64,000 bases of DNA. Origin: Edaphobacter modestus (lineage in GTDB: Bacteria; Acidobacteriota; Terriglobia; Terriglobales; Acidobacteriaceae). Shown one piece after another: positions 41,018 to 50,219 of this stretch; the first letter of the stretch is position 1; every line of letters starts with the position of its first letter. Both the position numbers and the translations under genes were made by a program. Under the pieces are notes generated by a model. The model searched no databases, was not told the DNA's origin, and worked only from the letters and a program-made list of their open reading frames with translations. The stretch lies in assembly GCF_004217555.1 (NCBI RefSeq), contig NZ_SHKW01000001.1, positions 4,960,001 to 5,024,000 of the forward strand, written 5' to 3'.

Positions 41018-42457
41018 GTGGCGACGGCGCCGGTGGAACCCACGCCTGTGGAGGAGATCGTCGCGGCTCTCGGTCTCATCTCCCCGCTGGATGGGCTGTC
41101 GACGCCGGAGTACGAGTGGCTCGCGACTCACTCGACGGAGCGGGTGGGTCCGGATGGCTCGTTGATCTTCCGGGAAGACGAGCCCTCGCACCATATGAAC
41201 ATCATCCTGAGCGGCGACGTGATTGCGCATCGGCGTAAGTCAGCGTCCGTCGCCCGCTTCGTAGGCCGCACCTCCCGGCTGACGGGAAAGCTGCCGTTTT
41301 CGCGCATGAAGACCTGGGGCGCGGACGGCCGCACGGTGGGTCCGGTCTGGGTGCTGGATATCCACGAAGATCTGTTTGACGAGATGCTCTGCGCGATTCC
41401 ATCCATGGCGCGGCGTTGCGTGGCGCTGTTGTTGGATCGCGTACGCGACTTCACCCGGATGGATGAGCAGGCGGAAAAGCTTCTTGCGCTGGGAAAGCTC
41501 GCGGCGAACCTCTCGCATGAGCTCAATAATCCTGCATCGGCAGCGCAGCGGTCTGCTGTCAGTCTCTCTGCCGAGCTGCGCGAGACGGACCAAGCGAAGT
41601 ACCGGCTTGGACGCCTGTTTCATTCTGAGGAAGAGCTGGAACGATATAACTCCTGGGTTGCGAGCGCTCGATCCCACATTCACGCATCTGCGGGTTTTTC
41701 CCTGATTCCCCGCAGCCCGCTTGAGGCGAGTGACTACGAAGAGGAGATGTTGCGCTGGCTGGAGAAGCACGAGGTTGCGACACCCTGGAACATTGCCCCC
41801 ACGCTCGCCGAGATGCGCATACCGATCCTGATGCTGGACACGCTGGCCGCTGCACTCAACACAGAGACGTTATCGGCGGCGATCGCAACCTTCGCAAGTT
41901 CGTTGCGGGTCGAACGAATGGCGGATACGGTTGTGGACTCGAGCGGGCGTATCTTTGAGCTGATCAGCGCCATCCGGGGTTACTCCTTCATGGACCAGGC
42001 ACCGATCCAGGACATCGATCTTCCTGTATCGATTGAAAATACGCTGGCCATGTTCCGGTCGAGGATGGCTCATGTAAAAATTCGTCTCGAATTTGAGTCG
42101 AATCTTCCACTGGTAAGCGCCTATGGGAGCGAGCTGAATCAGGCCTGGTCGGCGCTGATTGAGAATGCGCTCGACGCGATGCACGATCACGGCACCCTGA
42201 CAATCTCCATCCGCGTGAGCGGACAGACTGCGATTGTCGAGTTTCACGATGATGGTCCGGGTATCGAAGAAGGGATTCAGTCGCGCATCTTCGAGCCTTT
42301 CTTCACGACGAAGCCGCTTGGAACCGCGATGGGACTGGGGCTCGACACGGTGCAGCGCATTGTCAGCAAGCACTCCGGCTCGGTTGCGGTGGATTCCAAA
42401 CCGCACTCGACCTGCTTCCAGGTTCGCATTCCAATCAATCGCCTGCGGGCTTACTGA
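41018..42457 (+). CDS. sensor histidine kinase with N-terminal cNMP-binding-like domain
   Basis: A soluble histidine kinase, 479 residues from GTG 41018. The N-terminal about 130 residues (LSTPEYEWLATHSTER..IFREDEPSHHMNIILSGDV) resemble a cyclic-nucleotide-binding/CRP-like sensor fold. The H-box is LAANLSHELNNPASAA, and the C-terminal ATPase domain has NALDAM (N box), DDGPGI (G1) and MGLGLDTV (G2). No transmembrane helix is seen. The frame extends 18 sensible codons upstream to an ATC at 40964, which sits seven bases after a perfect GAGGAGG, so the true start may be that non-canonical codon. No response regulator gene is adjacent. Confidence 0.87.
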   Translation: MATAPVEPTPVEEIVAALGLISPLDGLSTPEYEWLATHSTERVGPDGSLIFREDEPSHHMNIILSGDVIAHRRKSASVARFVGRTSRLTGKLPFSRMKTWGADGRTVGPVWVLDIHEDLFDEMLCAIPSMARRCVALLLDRVRDFTRMDEQAEKLLALGKLAANLSHELNNPASAAQRSAVSLSAELRETDQAKYRLGRLFHSEEELERYNSWVASARSHIHASAGFSLIPRSPLEASDYEEEMLRWLEKHEVATPWNIAPTLAEMRIPILMLDTLAAALNTETLSAAIATFASSLRVERMADTVVDSSGRIFELISAIRGYSFMDQAPIQDIDLPVSIENTLAMFRSRMAHVKIRLEFESNLPLVSAYGSELNQAWSALIENALDAMHDHGTLTISIRVSGQTAIVEFHDDGPGIEEGIQSRIFEPFFTTKPLGTAMGLGLDTVQRIVSKHSGSVAVDSKPHSTCFQVRIPINRLRAY

Positions 42458-42638
42458 GATATCGCGGCAGAGAGCAGTTTCTTGAGGTCGAGCGGACGCG
42501 TGTACTGGCTCGGGATCAGGATAATGTTCGTATCCTTATGATTTTATGAATCCCAATCCCCGGATGTGGAGTATGCTGTCCGCACCACGGGATTCATGCG
42601 GGCCCAGCCCGTGAAAAATCGAGCACTGGAGGAGCTTT

Positions 42639-42896
42639 ATGCTTAGCCTGCTTTGGACCGCTCTCATCGGTCTTGTCGTCGGTGCGCTCGCCAAGTTGAT
42701 TATGCCCGGAAAGGATCCCGGAGGGATCCTGATAACCATGATCATCGGAATTGCGGGTTCTTTTCTCGGAACGTTTCTCGGGCGGCTTATGGGGCTCTAC
42801 CGGGAAGGACAATCAGCAGGTTTCATCATGTCTCTGATCGGCGCCATCCTTCTGCTCGCGATCTATCACTTCTTCAAGCGGCGCCAGGCGGTTTAG
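42639..42896 (+). CDS. GlsB/YeaQ/YmgE family stress-response membrane protein
   Basis: An 85-residue inner-membrane protein with three hydrophobic segments. The family pattern is clear: LIGLVVGALAKLIMPGKDPGG, then ITMIIGIAGSFLGTFLGRL, then FIMSLIGAILLLAIYHFF. The start at ATG 42639 has a strong GGAGGAG site. The family (also called transglycosylase-associated) is linked to stress responses, but its molecular role is unknown. It is probably monocistronic. Confidence 0.92.
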   Translation: MLSLLWTALIGLVVGALAKLIMPGKDPGGILITMIIGIAGSFLGTFLGRLMGLYREGQSAGFIMSLIGAILLLAIYHFFKRRQAV

Positions 42897-42956
42897 TGCA
42901 GGGGAGTTTCTGCTGGGTGTTAAGGCTGGTGTCAGCCGTACGACAGATCGCAGGGG

Positions 42957-45347
42957 CTACACATTCTGAAGGGCGCCGATTCCGCTATATCCTTGGACAG
43001 CGGCGCTGAAGTTTTCTGCCGCTACCGGCAGGCCGAGGTAGTTGCCCTGCGCCTCGTCGCAGCGGCGGCGCATCAGGAATCGAAGCTGTTCTTCGGTTTC
43101 GACACCCTCTGCGACAACCCGGATGGCCAGTCCATGGGACATCGCGATGATGGTGCGGACGACTGCGGCCGCATTCGGATCGGTTCCCGCCTGCTTGATG
43201 AAGCTGCGGTCGATCTTCAGCCGGTCGACCTGGTACTGGAGAAGGTATGAGAAGCTGCAGAATCCGGTGCCGAAGTCGTCGATGGAGATGCGCACTCCCA
43301 GTTCCCTGATTCGTTGCAGCTTTTCAAGGTTTCCAGTTGAGTTCACCATCAGGATGTTTTCGGTGATCTCGATCTCAAGATTCCGAGCCAGAAGCCCGCT
43401 TACGGCGAGCGCATGTTCGATGACCTGCACCAGGTTGCGCTGTTGAAACTGCCGGGGCGACAGATTGACCGAGATGGTCAGGTCGGTTCCCAGCTCGTCC
43501 TGCAGGGCCTTCCCCTCGCGACAGGCTGTCATGAAGACCCATTCTCCGATGGGGACAATCAAACCCGTCTCTTCGGCTATTCCAATGAACTGTATCGGGG
43601 GAACATTGCCGAGCTTTGGATGGTTCCACCGCAGCAGCGCCTCGACCCCTGTGATCAGACCGGTTGTGAGCGAGATTTGCGGCTGATAGTGCAGGCGGAG
43701 CTCACTGTTTGCCAGAGCATGCCGTAGGCCATGCTCCATGGAGAGCCGATCCGCCGTCTCCTTCAGCATGTCTTCGCTGAAGATCTGGTACTGGTTCCGG
43801 CCACTCTCTTTGGCGACATACATTGCCGAATCGGCTCGTTTGAGCAGGTGTTTGGCGTCCGAGGCGAAATCCGGATAGATACAGACTCCAATGCTCGTCG
43901 TGACGTTGACGAGTTGCTCGTCGATATGGATCTCCGGAGACATTCTGGCCAGCAGGTTGAGGGCACAGTGCTCCACATCGGCCACGCTTGTGATGTCCGG
44001 CATGACGACAACAAACTCGTCGCCACCAACGCGCGCAACGACATCGGTGCTGCGAACGGATCGCCGCAGGCGTGCGGCGGTCTCAATGAGGAGCTGGTCG
44101 CCGGAAGTATGGCCCAGCGAATCATTGATTCGCTTGAACTGATCCAGATCGACCACGAAGACGGCGACCTTGGTTCCGTAGCGTCGCGCGCGCTCCACGG
44201 CCTCGACCGTCTTGTCGCGCAAAAGAGCGCGTCCGACCAGACCGGTCAGCTGATCGTGCGTGGCCAGATGGGTGACATATTGCAACATCTGGCGACGCTC
44301 CGTGATGTCGAAGGCGATACCGACAAAGCCACTGATGTCGCCTGAATCCGAAGCCACCGCACGCATAGCGAGATTGATGGGGATTCGGCTGCCGTCCCGC
44401 TTAACCAGCGTCCACTCCTTCTCTTCCATCTCGCCCTGCATGGCGCCGGCAGAGAGAATCTCGAAGCCGACCCGCTCGATCGAATCATCCGTAGCTGCGG
44501 AGTCGCGCGCGGCAGCGGCAAGTTCTCGCTCGTCATGCAGCATGGTGAGCGAAGCTTTGCCCACCAACTCGTCACGAGTGTAACCGGTAAGTTTCTCGGC
44601 TGCGAAGTTCATTGCGGTAATCGTGCCCTGCACGTCGGTTGCGACGATGCTGAAGGGAGCATTCTGAAAGACCGATTCGTTGAACTCCACGAGGTGTTCG
44701 GATCGCGCTTGCGCGGCCTTGATGCTACTGATGTCACTGCAGGTGACGGCGAGGCCATCGCCAAGCTTCACCGCCTGGTAACGAACCCAGGTGGCTTGCA
44801 ACGGGTTCTCCTCGAGAACCGCATACTCCTGGCTCATGGAGATGCCTGTCTCCACGACCTCGCAGTATCGACCGAACCGGCCTGAACTCTTCGCCGTGGG
44901 AACTTTATCGCAGAGGCTTTGCGAGACCAGCTCGGCGCGTGGTTTCCCGATCAGCCGTTCCGCGTTGTGATTGAGATAGTGAATACGGAAGTCGACGATA
45001 CGACCTTCTGCGTCGCGCATTGCGTTCAGGAGACAGAAGGCATCCAGGCTGACTTCCGCCGCGGCGAGGAACGTCGACTGCGCCTCTTCCAGTTGTGCGC
45101 GGAGGACTTTGTATTCCTGCTCGCGCAAGAGGGACCATATGGCTAGGGCCACACCTGCCACGGCAATCCCAGCCGCAACAATCTCACTGTAGACGACACC
45201 ATGATGAGTGCGCGAAAGGCCACCTATGACCGCGCAGACGGGTACTGCAGAAACACTCACCTTCCATGCCCGCAACCGGGTCGGAGGATCAAGCACCCAA
45301 GTCCTCAAGGAACACTCCGGGAATAGCGCATTTGTTACCGGTCTCAC
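42957..45347 (-). CDS. PAS-PAS-GGDEF-EAL cyclic-di-GMP signalling protein
   Basis: A 796-residue c-di-GMP turnover protein. A hydrophobic segment at about 53-73 suggests an N-terminal membrane anchor, followed by a short coiled region. PAS-like domains lie at about 95-210 and 222-350 (ITAMNFAAEKLTGYTRDELVG, FVGIAFDITERR). The GGDEF domain has HDQLTGLVGR, DLDQFKRINDSLGH and RVGGDEF (441-445, intact). The EAL domain has GVEALLRW, NLSPRQF, EITENILM, DDFGTGFCSFSYL and VAEGVET. Both catalytic signatures look complete, though the final EGNYLGLP-type segment differs from the common consensus. The GTG start at 45347 is uncertain. Confidence 0.93.
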   Translation of the reverse strand: MRPVTNALFPECSLRTWVLDPPTRLRAWKVSVSAVPVCAVIGGLSRTHHGVVYSEIVAAGIAVAGVALAIWSLLREQEYKVLRAQLEEAQSTFLAAAEVSLDAFCLLNAMRDAEGRIVDFRIHYLNHNAERLIGKPRAELVSQSLCDKVPTAKSSGRFGRYCEVVETGISMSQEYAVLEENPLQATWVRYQAVKLGDGLAVTCSDISSIKAAQARSEHLVEFNESVFQNAPFSIVATDVQGTITAMNFAAEKLTGYTRDELVGKASLTMLHDERELAAAARDSAATDDSIERVGFEILSAGAMQGEMEEKEWTLVKRDGSRIPINLAMRAVASDSGDISGFVGIAFDITERRQMLQYVTHLATHDQLTGLVGRALLRDKTVEAVERARRYGTKVAVFVVDLDQFKRINDSLGHTSGDQLLIETAARLRRSVRSTDVVARVGGDEFVVVMPDITSVADVEHCALNLLARMSPEIHIDEQLVNVTTSIGVCIYPDFASDAKHLLKRADSAMYVAKESGRNQYQIFSEDMLKETADRLSMEHGLRHALANSELRLHYQPQISLTTGLITGVEALLRWNHPKLGNVPPIQFIGIAEETGLIVPIGEWVFMTACREGKALQDELGTDLTISVNLSPRQFQQRNLVQVIEHALAVSGLLARNLEIEITENILMVNSTGNLEKLQRIRELGVRISIDDFGTGFCSFSYLLQYQVDRLKIDRSFIKQAGTDPNAAAVVRTIIAMSHGLAIRVVAEGVETEEQLRFLMRRRCDEAQGNYLGLPVAAENFSAAVQGYSGIGALQNV

Positions 45348-45637
45348 AACTAGCGTAAACCGGTTTCACCTGATTTATTTCAATGAAGCAAAGTAGCATC
45401 TGGAAGCACGTTTTGAAACACGTTTCGGGAGAAAGTTGCGGAAGGTGCGCAGGGATGCCGCAAAGATCGTCTTTTGTTGAAGATAATTTACCTTAGCACC
45501 TGCCAAATTTTCGAGAAAACCTTCGTCGGGTTACTAAGGTCTACAGACCTGTGGTTCCTTCTGTGTGGAGGTTGCCGCGCCCGGCAGGCAGGGTCAGACC
45601 GAAACACAATACAAAAAAGCTGGTCTAAGAAAACATC

Positions 45638-46864
45638 ATGCGCACACGATTAGTCCTGTACGTCTTCTCTCTGGTCTATTTTGCCTCTCTCGCGGGAAAT
45701 GGATGCCCATCCTCTTTGGCGCAAGAAGCTTCATCCAACGTCGCAAAGACTTCTACGGATTCTCCGGCTCCTGCGACCCCACAACTCTCCGTTGATGCAC
45801 GGTTGGTCAATCTTCCAGTTGTCGTCCGTGATAAAAAAGGCGCGCTGATTCGCAATCTGTCAAAGTCCGATTTCAATCTTGCAGTGGATGGCCATTCGCA
45901 GGTCATCCGCTACTTCGACGTCGATTCGAATCTTTCCCTGACGCTTGGTCTTCTAGTCGATACCAGCCTAAGCCAGAAGAGCGTGCTGGATGACGAGCGC
46001 AGCGCCAGTTCCACATTTCTCGATCAGATGTTGACAACGCCAAACGATCAGGCGTTCGTCGTCCAGTTTTCTCGAGAGGTGGAACTTCTGGGCGATCTGA
46101 CAAATTCGCGGCCGAAGCTCCAGGCTGCGCTCAAAGAGATCGATACTCCCGCCCCCAGGTCGTCGTCGCCAGATTCGGATAGCAGCAGCAACAATGGCAG
46201 CAACAGTGGCAGCGACACAAACGGTCATCGTGGTGGCAGGCGGACGTATGCGGGGGGAACGACACTGTACGACGCAACCTTTCTGGCCTCCGATGAGCTG
46301 ATGAAAAAACAAAAGGGACGCAAAGCTCTCATCATCCTCTCCGATGGAGTGGACCGGGGCAGCAAGGAGACTCTGAACCATGCACTGGAGAGCGCACAGC
46401 GTGCCGACACCATCATCTACGCGATCTACTTCAAGGGGGAAGCGCCGCAACAGGACTCGGGAAGGCATCAGGGGGGAGGGGGATATCCCGGCGGCGGTTA
46501 CCCTGGCCGCGGAGGAGGGTATCCCGGCGGAGGATACCCCGGAGGAGGGTATCCAGGAGGAGGGTATCCTGGCGGCGGCCGTGGAGGCAGCGGCGGTGGT
46601 CAAGAGGCTCCGAGCCACGTCGATGGAAAGAAGATTCTTCGCCAGCTCTCGGAGGAGACGGGCGGAAGGCTCTTCGAGATCTCGAAGAAGCAGACCGTTG
46701 CCCAGATCTATAACGAGATTGCAGAGGAGCTGCGTGCGCAGTATCGACTGGGATATACGCCTGACCAGGCAACGGCAGCCGAGGGGTATCATCAGGTTGA
46801 TCTGACAGCACATCGCAAAGATCTCATCGTTCAGACGCGAGATGGTTACTACGCGGGCAAGTAG
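45638..46864 (+). CDS. secreted VWA-domain protein of the acidobacterial type
   Basis: A 408-residue exported protein. A signal peptide (residues 1-29) is followed by the Vnlpvvvrdkkg..i..L.k.dF.l.vdG region that begins the VWFA-related acidobacterial family (TIGR03436-like). The von Willebrand A fold has a MIDAS DTSLS (108-112), GGTTLYDA and KALIILSDGVDRGS. Two low-complexity inserts are notable: a Ser/Asn/Gly stretch around 185-205, and a run of about nine GGGYPG units around 280-320. The C-terminal part (KKILRQLSEETGGRLFEI, YRLGYTPDQA) is again conserved. No ribosome-binding site is clear at the ATG. Its partner or ligand is unknown. Confidence 0.9.
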   Translation: MRTRLVLYVFSLVYFASLAGNGCPSSLAQEASSNVAKTSTDSPAPATPQLSVDARLVNLPVVVRDKKGALIRNLSKSDFNLAVDGHSQVIRYFDVDSNLSLTLGLLVDTSLSQKSVLDDERSASSTFLDQMLTTPNDQAFVVQFSREVELLGDLTNSRPKLQAALKEIDTPAPRSSSPDSDSSSNNGSNSGSDTNGHRGGRRTYAGGTTLYDATFLASDELMKKQKGRKALIILSDGVDRGSKETLNHALESAQRADTIIYAIYFKGEAPQQDSGRHQGGGGYPGGGYPGRGGGYPGGGYPGGGYPGGGYPGGGRGGSGGGQEAPSHVDGKKILRQLSEETGGRLFEISKKQTVAQIYNEIAEELRAQYRLGYTPDQATAAEGYHQVDLTAHRKDLIVQTRDGYYAGK

Positions 46865-46956
46865 CGGGGGCGGTGCTTCTTGCTGATCTCGGCAAGGGTC
46901 ATGCATGATGAGGGAGCCACTGCTTCCCGAAGACGTACCAGGAGGGTCTATACCGT

Positions 46957-47451
46957 ATGCTTCCACGATCATCTCGCTTCTGCACCGGACTGGTGACTCT
47001 GGCGTTTGCGATGGCGCCACTGAGCCAGGTTCCTGCGCAGATGGCGCCACCGTTCGTCAAGAAGCATCTTTATTCTTCAACGGCAGACCCAAAGGCCGAT
47101 ATCGCCGCGGCACTCAAGCAGGCGAAGACCCAGAAGAAGCGCGTCATTCTGGACTTCGGAGGGGACTGGTGCGGCGACTGCCAGGTGCTGGATATCTACA
47201 TGCACCAGAGCCCCAACGCCGAGTTGTTGAGCAAGCATTTTGTCGTGGTTCACATTGACATTGGCCGCATGGATCGCAATGTGGATGTGGCCGCGAAGTA
47301 CAAGGTTCCCATCCAGAAGGGAGTTCCTGCGATGGCAGTGCTCGATGCGAACGGCAAGCTGCTTTACTCCCAAGAGAACAAGGAGTTTGAGAACATGCGT
47401 AGTATGCGATCGAGCGACGTGACCGAATTTCTAAATCGCTGGAAGGCATGA
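46957..47451 (+). CDS. exported thioredoxin-like protein
   Basis: A 164-residue thioredoxin-fold protein with a signal peptide (about 1-28), thus periplasmic. The redox centre reads FGGDWCGDCQVLD, with Cys72 and Cys75 in a WCGDC motif. The conserved cis-proline region is KGVPAMAVLDANGK. Members with WCGDC resemble thiol:disulfide interchange or DUF255/thioredoxin_7 proteins. AGGAGG lies about 12 bases before the ATG. The stop overlaps the start of the YihY gene by four bases, so the two are translationally coupled. Confidence 0.88.
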   Translation: MLPRSSRFCTGLVTLAFAMAPLSQVPAQMAPPFVKKHLYSSTADPKADIAAALKQAKTQKKRVILDFGGDWCGDCQVLDIYMHQSPNAELLSKHFVVVHIDIGRMDRNVDVAAKYKVPIQKGVPAMAVLDANGKLLYSQENKEFENMRSMRSSDVTEFLNRWKA

Positions 47452-48356
47452 TCCCACTTGCGGGCGTGCGAAATCTTCGCGGGCATAGACTTGTATCCGT
47501 GAGACTGCTGCGCATCCCCGTCCTCTCTCATCGTGCCGCCTTGCGGGCCATGGAGCACGATGTTTCGAATCTGGCCCAGTCGGCGGCCTACTCGGCGATA
47601 GTGGCACTGTTTCCCGCGCTTCTTGTGGCGGCTGCCATCGTCGCTCTGCTGCCTGATACGGCCCCCTTGCGGTTCCAGCTGGGAGCGTTCTTCGATCGGG
47701 TTCTTCCTTCCGAAGTGATGCCTGTTTTGCAGAGCTACTTCGACGCCACGCCGCATAAGAGCAAATCGACTCACGTCCTTTTTCTGTCGTTTCTGATTTC
47801 GTTTACGGGAGCATCGAGCCTGATCGCGACGTACATGGAAGGATTCCGCAGAGCGAATGATCTTCCCCTGGACTGCTGGACCTTTTGGAGCCGCCGCGCT
47901 CGCGCCTATGCCCTGGTTCCACTCTCGCTCATCCCGCTTGCCATCGCCAGCTCTCTGATTGTCTTCGGCCATTTCATCACGCACTGGCTGGCCAGCCACG
48001 TTGTAGCTTCCATCCGAACCGAGGTTTTTATTGTGGCGTTGATCGTTCGCTGGGCGGTGGCTCTTACGGGGTCGGTTGGGCTGATCGCGTTGATCTATCA
48101 CATGGGGACGCCTATCCGGCAGCCGTGGCGCCGCGTTCTGCCCGGCGCGGTAGCCGCTACGACGATGTGGTTTGTTACGACGCTTGCCTTTGGATGGTAC
48201 GTCACCCGTTTCGCCAACTATTCCCAGGTTTATGGCTCGCTGGGAGCCGGAATCGCGCTTCTATTCTGGCTTTACATCATCTCGCTCAGTGTTTTGTTTG
48301 GGGCGGAGTTCAACTTTGTCTTTCACCTGCAGCACGCCTCTTCTCCTTCTTCCTGA
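47448..48356 (+). CDS. YihY/BrkB family inner-membrane protein
   Basis: A 302-residue membrane protein with about six hydrophobic segments. The family pattern is seen from AMEHDVSNLAQSAAYSAIVALFPALL through FGHFITHWLA and VLPGAVAATTMWFVTTLAFGWYV to NYSQVYGSLGAGIALLFWLYI. The family was once annotated as RNase BN in error; its role is unknown. The ATG overlaps the thioredoxin-like stop (ATGA), an unusual pairing that may reflect co-expression. pyk follows after about 115 bp. Confidence 0.9.
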   Translation: MIPLAGVRNLRGHRLVSVRLLRIPVLSHRAALRAMEHDVSNLAQSAAYSAIVALFPALLVAAAIVALLPDTAPLRFQLGAFFDRVLPSEVMPVLQSYFDATPHKSKSTHVLFLSFLISFTGASSLIATYMEGFRRANDLPLDCWTFWSRRARAYALVPLSLIPLAIASSLIVFGHFITHWLASHVVASIRTEVFIVALIVRWAVALTGSVGLIALIYHMGTPIRQPWRRVLPGAVAATTMWFVTTLAFGWYVTRFANYSQVYGSLGAGIALLFWLYIISLSVLFGAEFNFVFHLQHASSPSS

Positions 48357-48470
48357 ACCGTTTTAACCGCTAGCAAGCCGCTGACGGTTAGAATGGCGAA
48401 CATACGAAATTTATTGGTCATACCATCGGGGACCTATCCGCGACGGTTTACAAAGGATCCAGCAGCTTCT

Positions 48471-50030
48471 ATGACTACCTCCGCGAATCCAATCCTTACC
48501 GAGGCCTTTTTGTCCGGAACCGGCCGTGGCCGCCGTGCCAAGATCGTCGCAACTCTCGGCCCTGCTTCCAGTTCAATCGACGTCTTTCGCCAACTCGTGC
48601 GAGCGGGCCTCGACGTCGCTCGTCTTAACTTTTCGCACGGCTCCCATGCTCAGAAGTCTGAGTTAATTCGCATGGTCCGCCAGGTTTCACGGGAGGAAGG
48701 GAAGCCCATCTGCATCCTTGCCGACCTGCAGGGACCGAAGATTCGTACCGGCAAGCTCAAGGACCACAAGCCGGTACAACTGGTCACCGGCAAACAGCTC
48801 ATCATTACCCCGCAGGAGATCGCCGGTACCGCCTCGAAGGTAGGAACCACCTTCACGACGCTGGCCGAGAACCTCGAACCAGGATCGCGCATCCTGCTCT
48901 CCGATGGCCTGATTGAGTTGCGCGTGGAAAAGATCAAGGGCGGCGACGTCGTCTGCAAGATCATCAACGGCGGAATGCTGGGCGAAAACAAGGGCATCAA
49001 TCTGCCAGGCATCCCGGTCAAGGTTCCTTCCCTTACGGAAAAGGATGAGGAAGATCTGGTCTTCGCGATTGGGGAAGGCGTCGATACGGTCGCGGTCTCC
49101 TTTGTACGGACTGCCGACGACATTCGCCACGTCAAGAACCGGCTGGCTGCCTTGAACTCCGATGCCTGGATCGTCGCCAAGCTGGAGAAGCCGCAGGCGA
49201 TTGAGCATCTCGATTCGATTCTGGAGGCGACTGACGCCATCATGGTGGCTCGCGGCGATCTCGGTGTAGAGGTTCCTCCGGAGAAGGTTCCCGCCATCCA
49301 GAAGCACATCATTCGCCGTGCCGCCGAGTATCGCAAGCCTGTCATTACGGCGACCCAGATGCTCGAGTCGATGGTCGAAAACCCGCGCCCCACCCGGGCC
49401 GAGGCATCGGACGTTGCCAATGCCATCTATGACGGCACGGACGCGGTGATGCTCTCTGCCGAAAGTGCTGCCGGCAAATACCCGGTGGAAGCGGTTGCGA
49501 TGATGGCGAAGATTGTTACCGAGACCGAGGACCAGATTCATCTCGACCCTCCTGCCGGAGCACGTCATCCACGCGGGATGAGGCTCTCTGTCGCCGAGAC
49601 GATCTGCGAGTGTATGGCGCACGCCGCCGACGACCTCGATGTCGCCGCCATCGCCATCTTCACCGAGACCGGAGGCACGGCACGGCTTCTCTCCAAGTAC
49701 CGTCCCGACCCGCCCATCTACGCACTTTCTCCCTTCGAGAAGGTCATCAATCGCTCCATGCTTTTGTGGGGCACGTATCCCATTCTGTGCGGTCGCTTTC
49801 ACGATACCGACACCCTCGTGAACATGGCGGAAGAGATTCTTGAAAGCCATGGCCGGGTTCAGGCGCGCCAGATCGTCGGCATCGTCGCCGGAACCCGCAC
49901 CCGGTCGGGAGCTACCAACTTTATGAGGCTCCACATGATCGGCGATCGTGATACGGATCCACTGAACCCACCTGCGGAAGCAGCTGAGAAGGAACCGGCA
50001 GAGAAGTCCCCGAAGAAGAAGAAACGCTGA
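48471..50030 (+). CDS. pyk: pyruvate kinase
   Basis: Glycolytic enzyme converting phosphoenolpyruvate and ADP to pyruvate and ATP. From ATG 48471 the product is 519 residues. It opens with RRAKIVATLGPASS and contains ARLNFSHGSH, ILADLQGPKIRTG, VAKLEKPQAIEHL (catalytic lysine), IMVARGDLGVE (metal-binding signature) and TATQMLESMVENPRPTRAEASDVANAI. A Lys/Glu/Pro-rich tail of about 20 residues ends the protein. An upstream in-frame ATG at 48393 would add 26 residues unlike pyruvate kinase; neither start has a perfect ribosome-binding site. A terminator follows. Confidence 0.95.
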   Translation: MTTSANPILTEAFLSGTGRGRRAKIVATLGPASSSIDVFRQLVRAGLDVARLNFSHGSHAQKSELIRMVRQVSREEGKPICILADLQGPKIRTGKLKDHKPVQLVTGKQLIITPQEIAGTASKVGTTFTTLAENLEPGSRILLSDGLIELRVEKIKGGDVVCKIINGGMLGENKGINLPGIPVKVPSLTEKDEEDLVFAIGEGVDTVAVSFVRTADDIRHVKNRLAALNSDAWIVAKLEKPQAIEHLDSILEATDAIMVARGDLGVEVPPEKVPAIQKHIIRRAAEYRKPVITATQMLESMVENPRPTRAEASDVANAIYDGTDAVMLSAESAAGKYPVEAVAMMAKIVTETEDQIHLDPPAGARHPRGMRLSVAETICECMAHAADDLDVAAIAIFTETGGTARLLSKYRPDPPIYALSPFEKVINRSMLLWGTYPILCGRFHDTDTLVNMAEEILESHGRVQARQIVGIVAGTRTRSGATNFMRLHMIGDRDTDPLNPPAEAAEKEPAEKSPKKKKR

Positions 50031-50054
50031 AGCATCTGTTTCTCCGTGGTTCGC

Positions 50055-50079
50055 AGGCCGCCCACACGGGCGGCCTTTC
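50055..50079 (+). terminator. terminator after pyruvate kinase
   Basis: A 9-bp stem AGGCCGCCC (50055-50063) with GGGCGGCCT (50068-50076), an ACAC loop, followed by TTCG; it lies 25 bp after the pyk stop. Confidence 0.75.
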
Positions 50080-50219
50080 GTTCGTCACGAATCTCTTGTG
50101 AAAGAGGTCTGGTGGGGGTACGCTATCCGCAGCGAGTGCAACCCCGTCCGTTCCTCGCGCTCATTCTCCCCGGTCAGACAACTTATCGATCCGAACTGCT
50201 TTCACGTCAGGAGCCAGTC

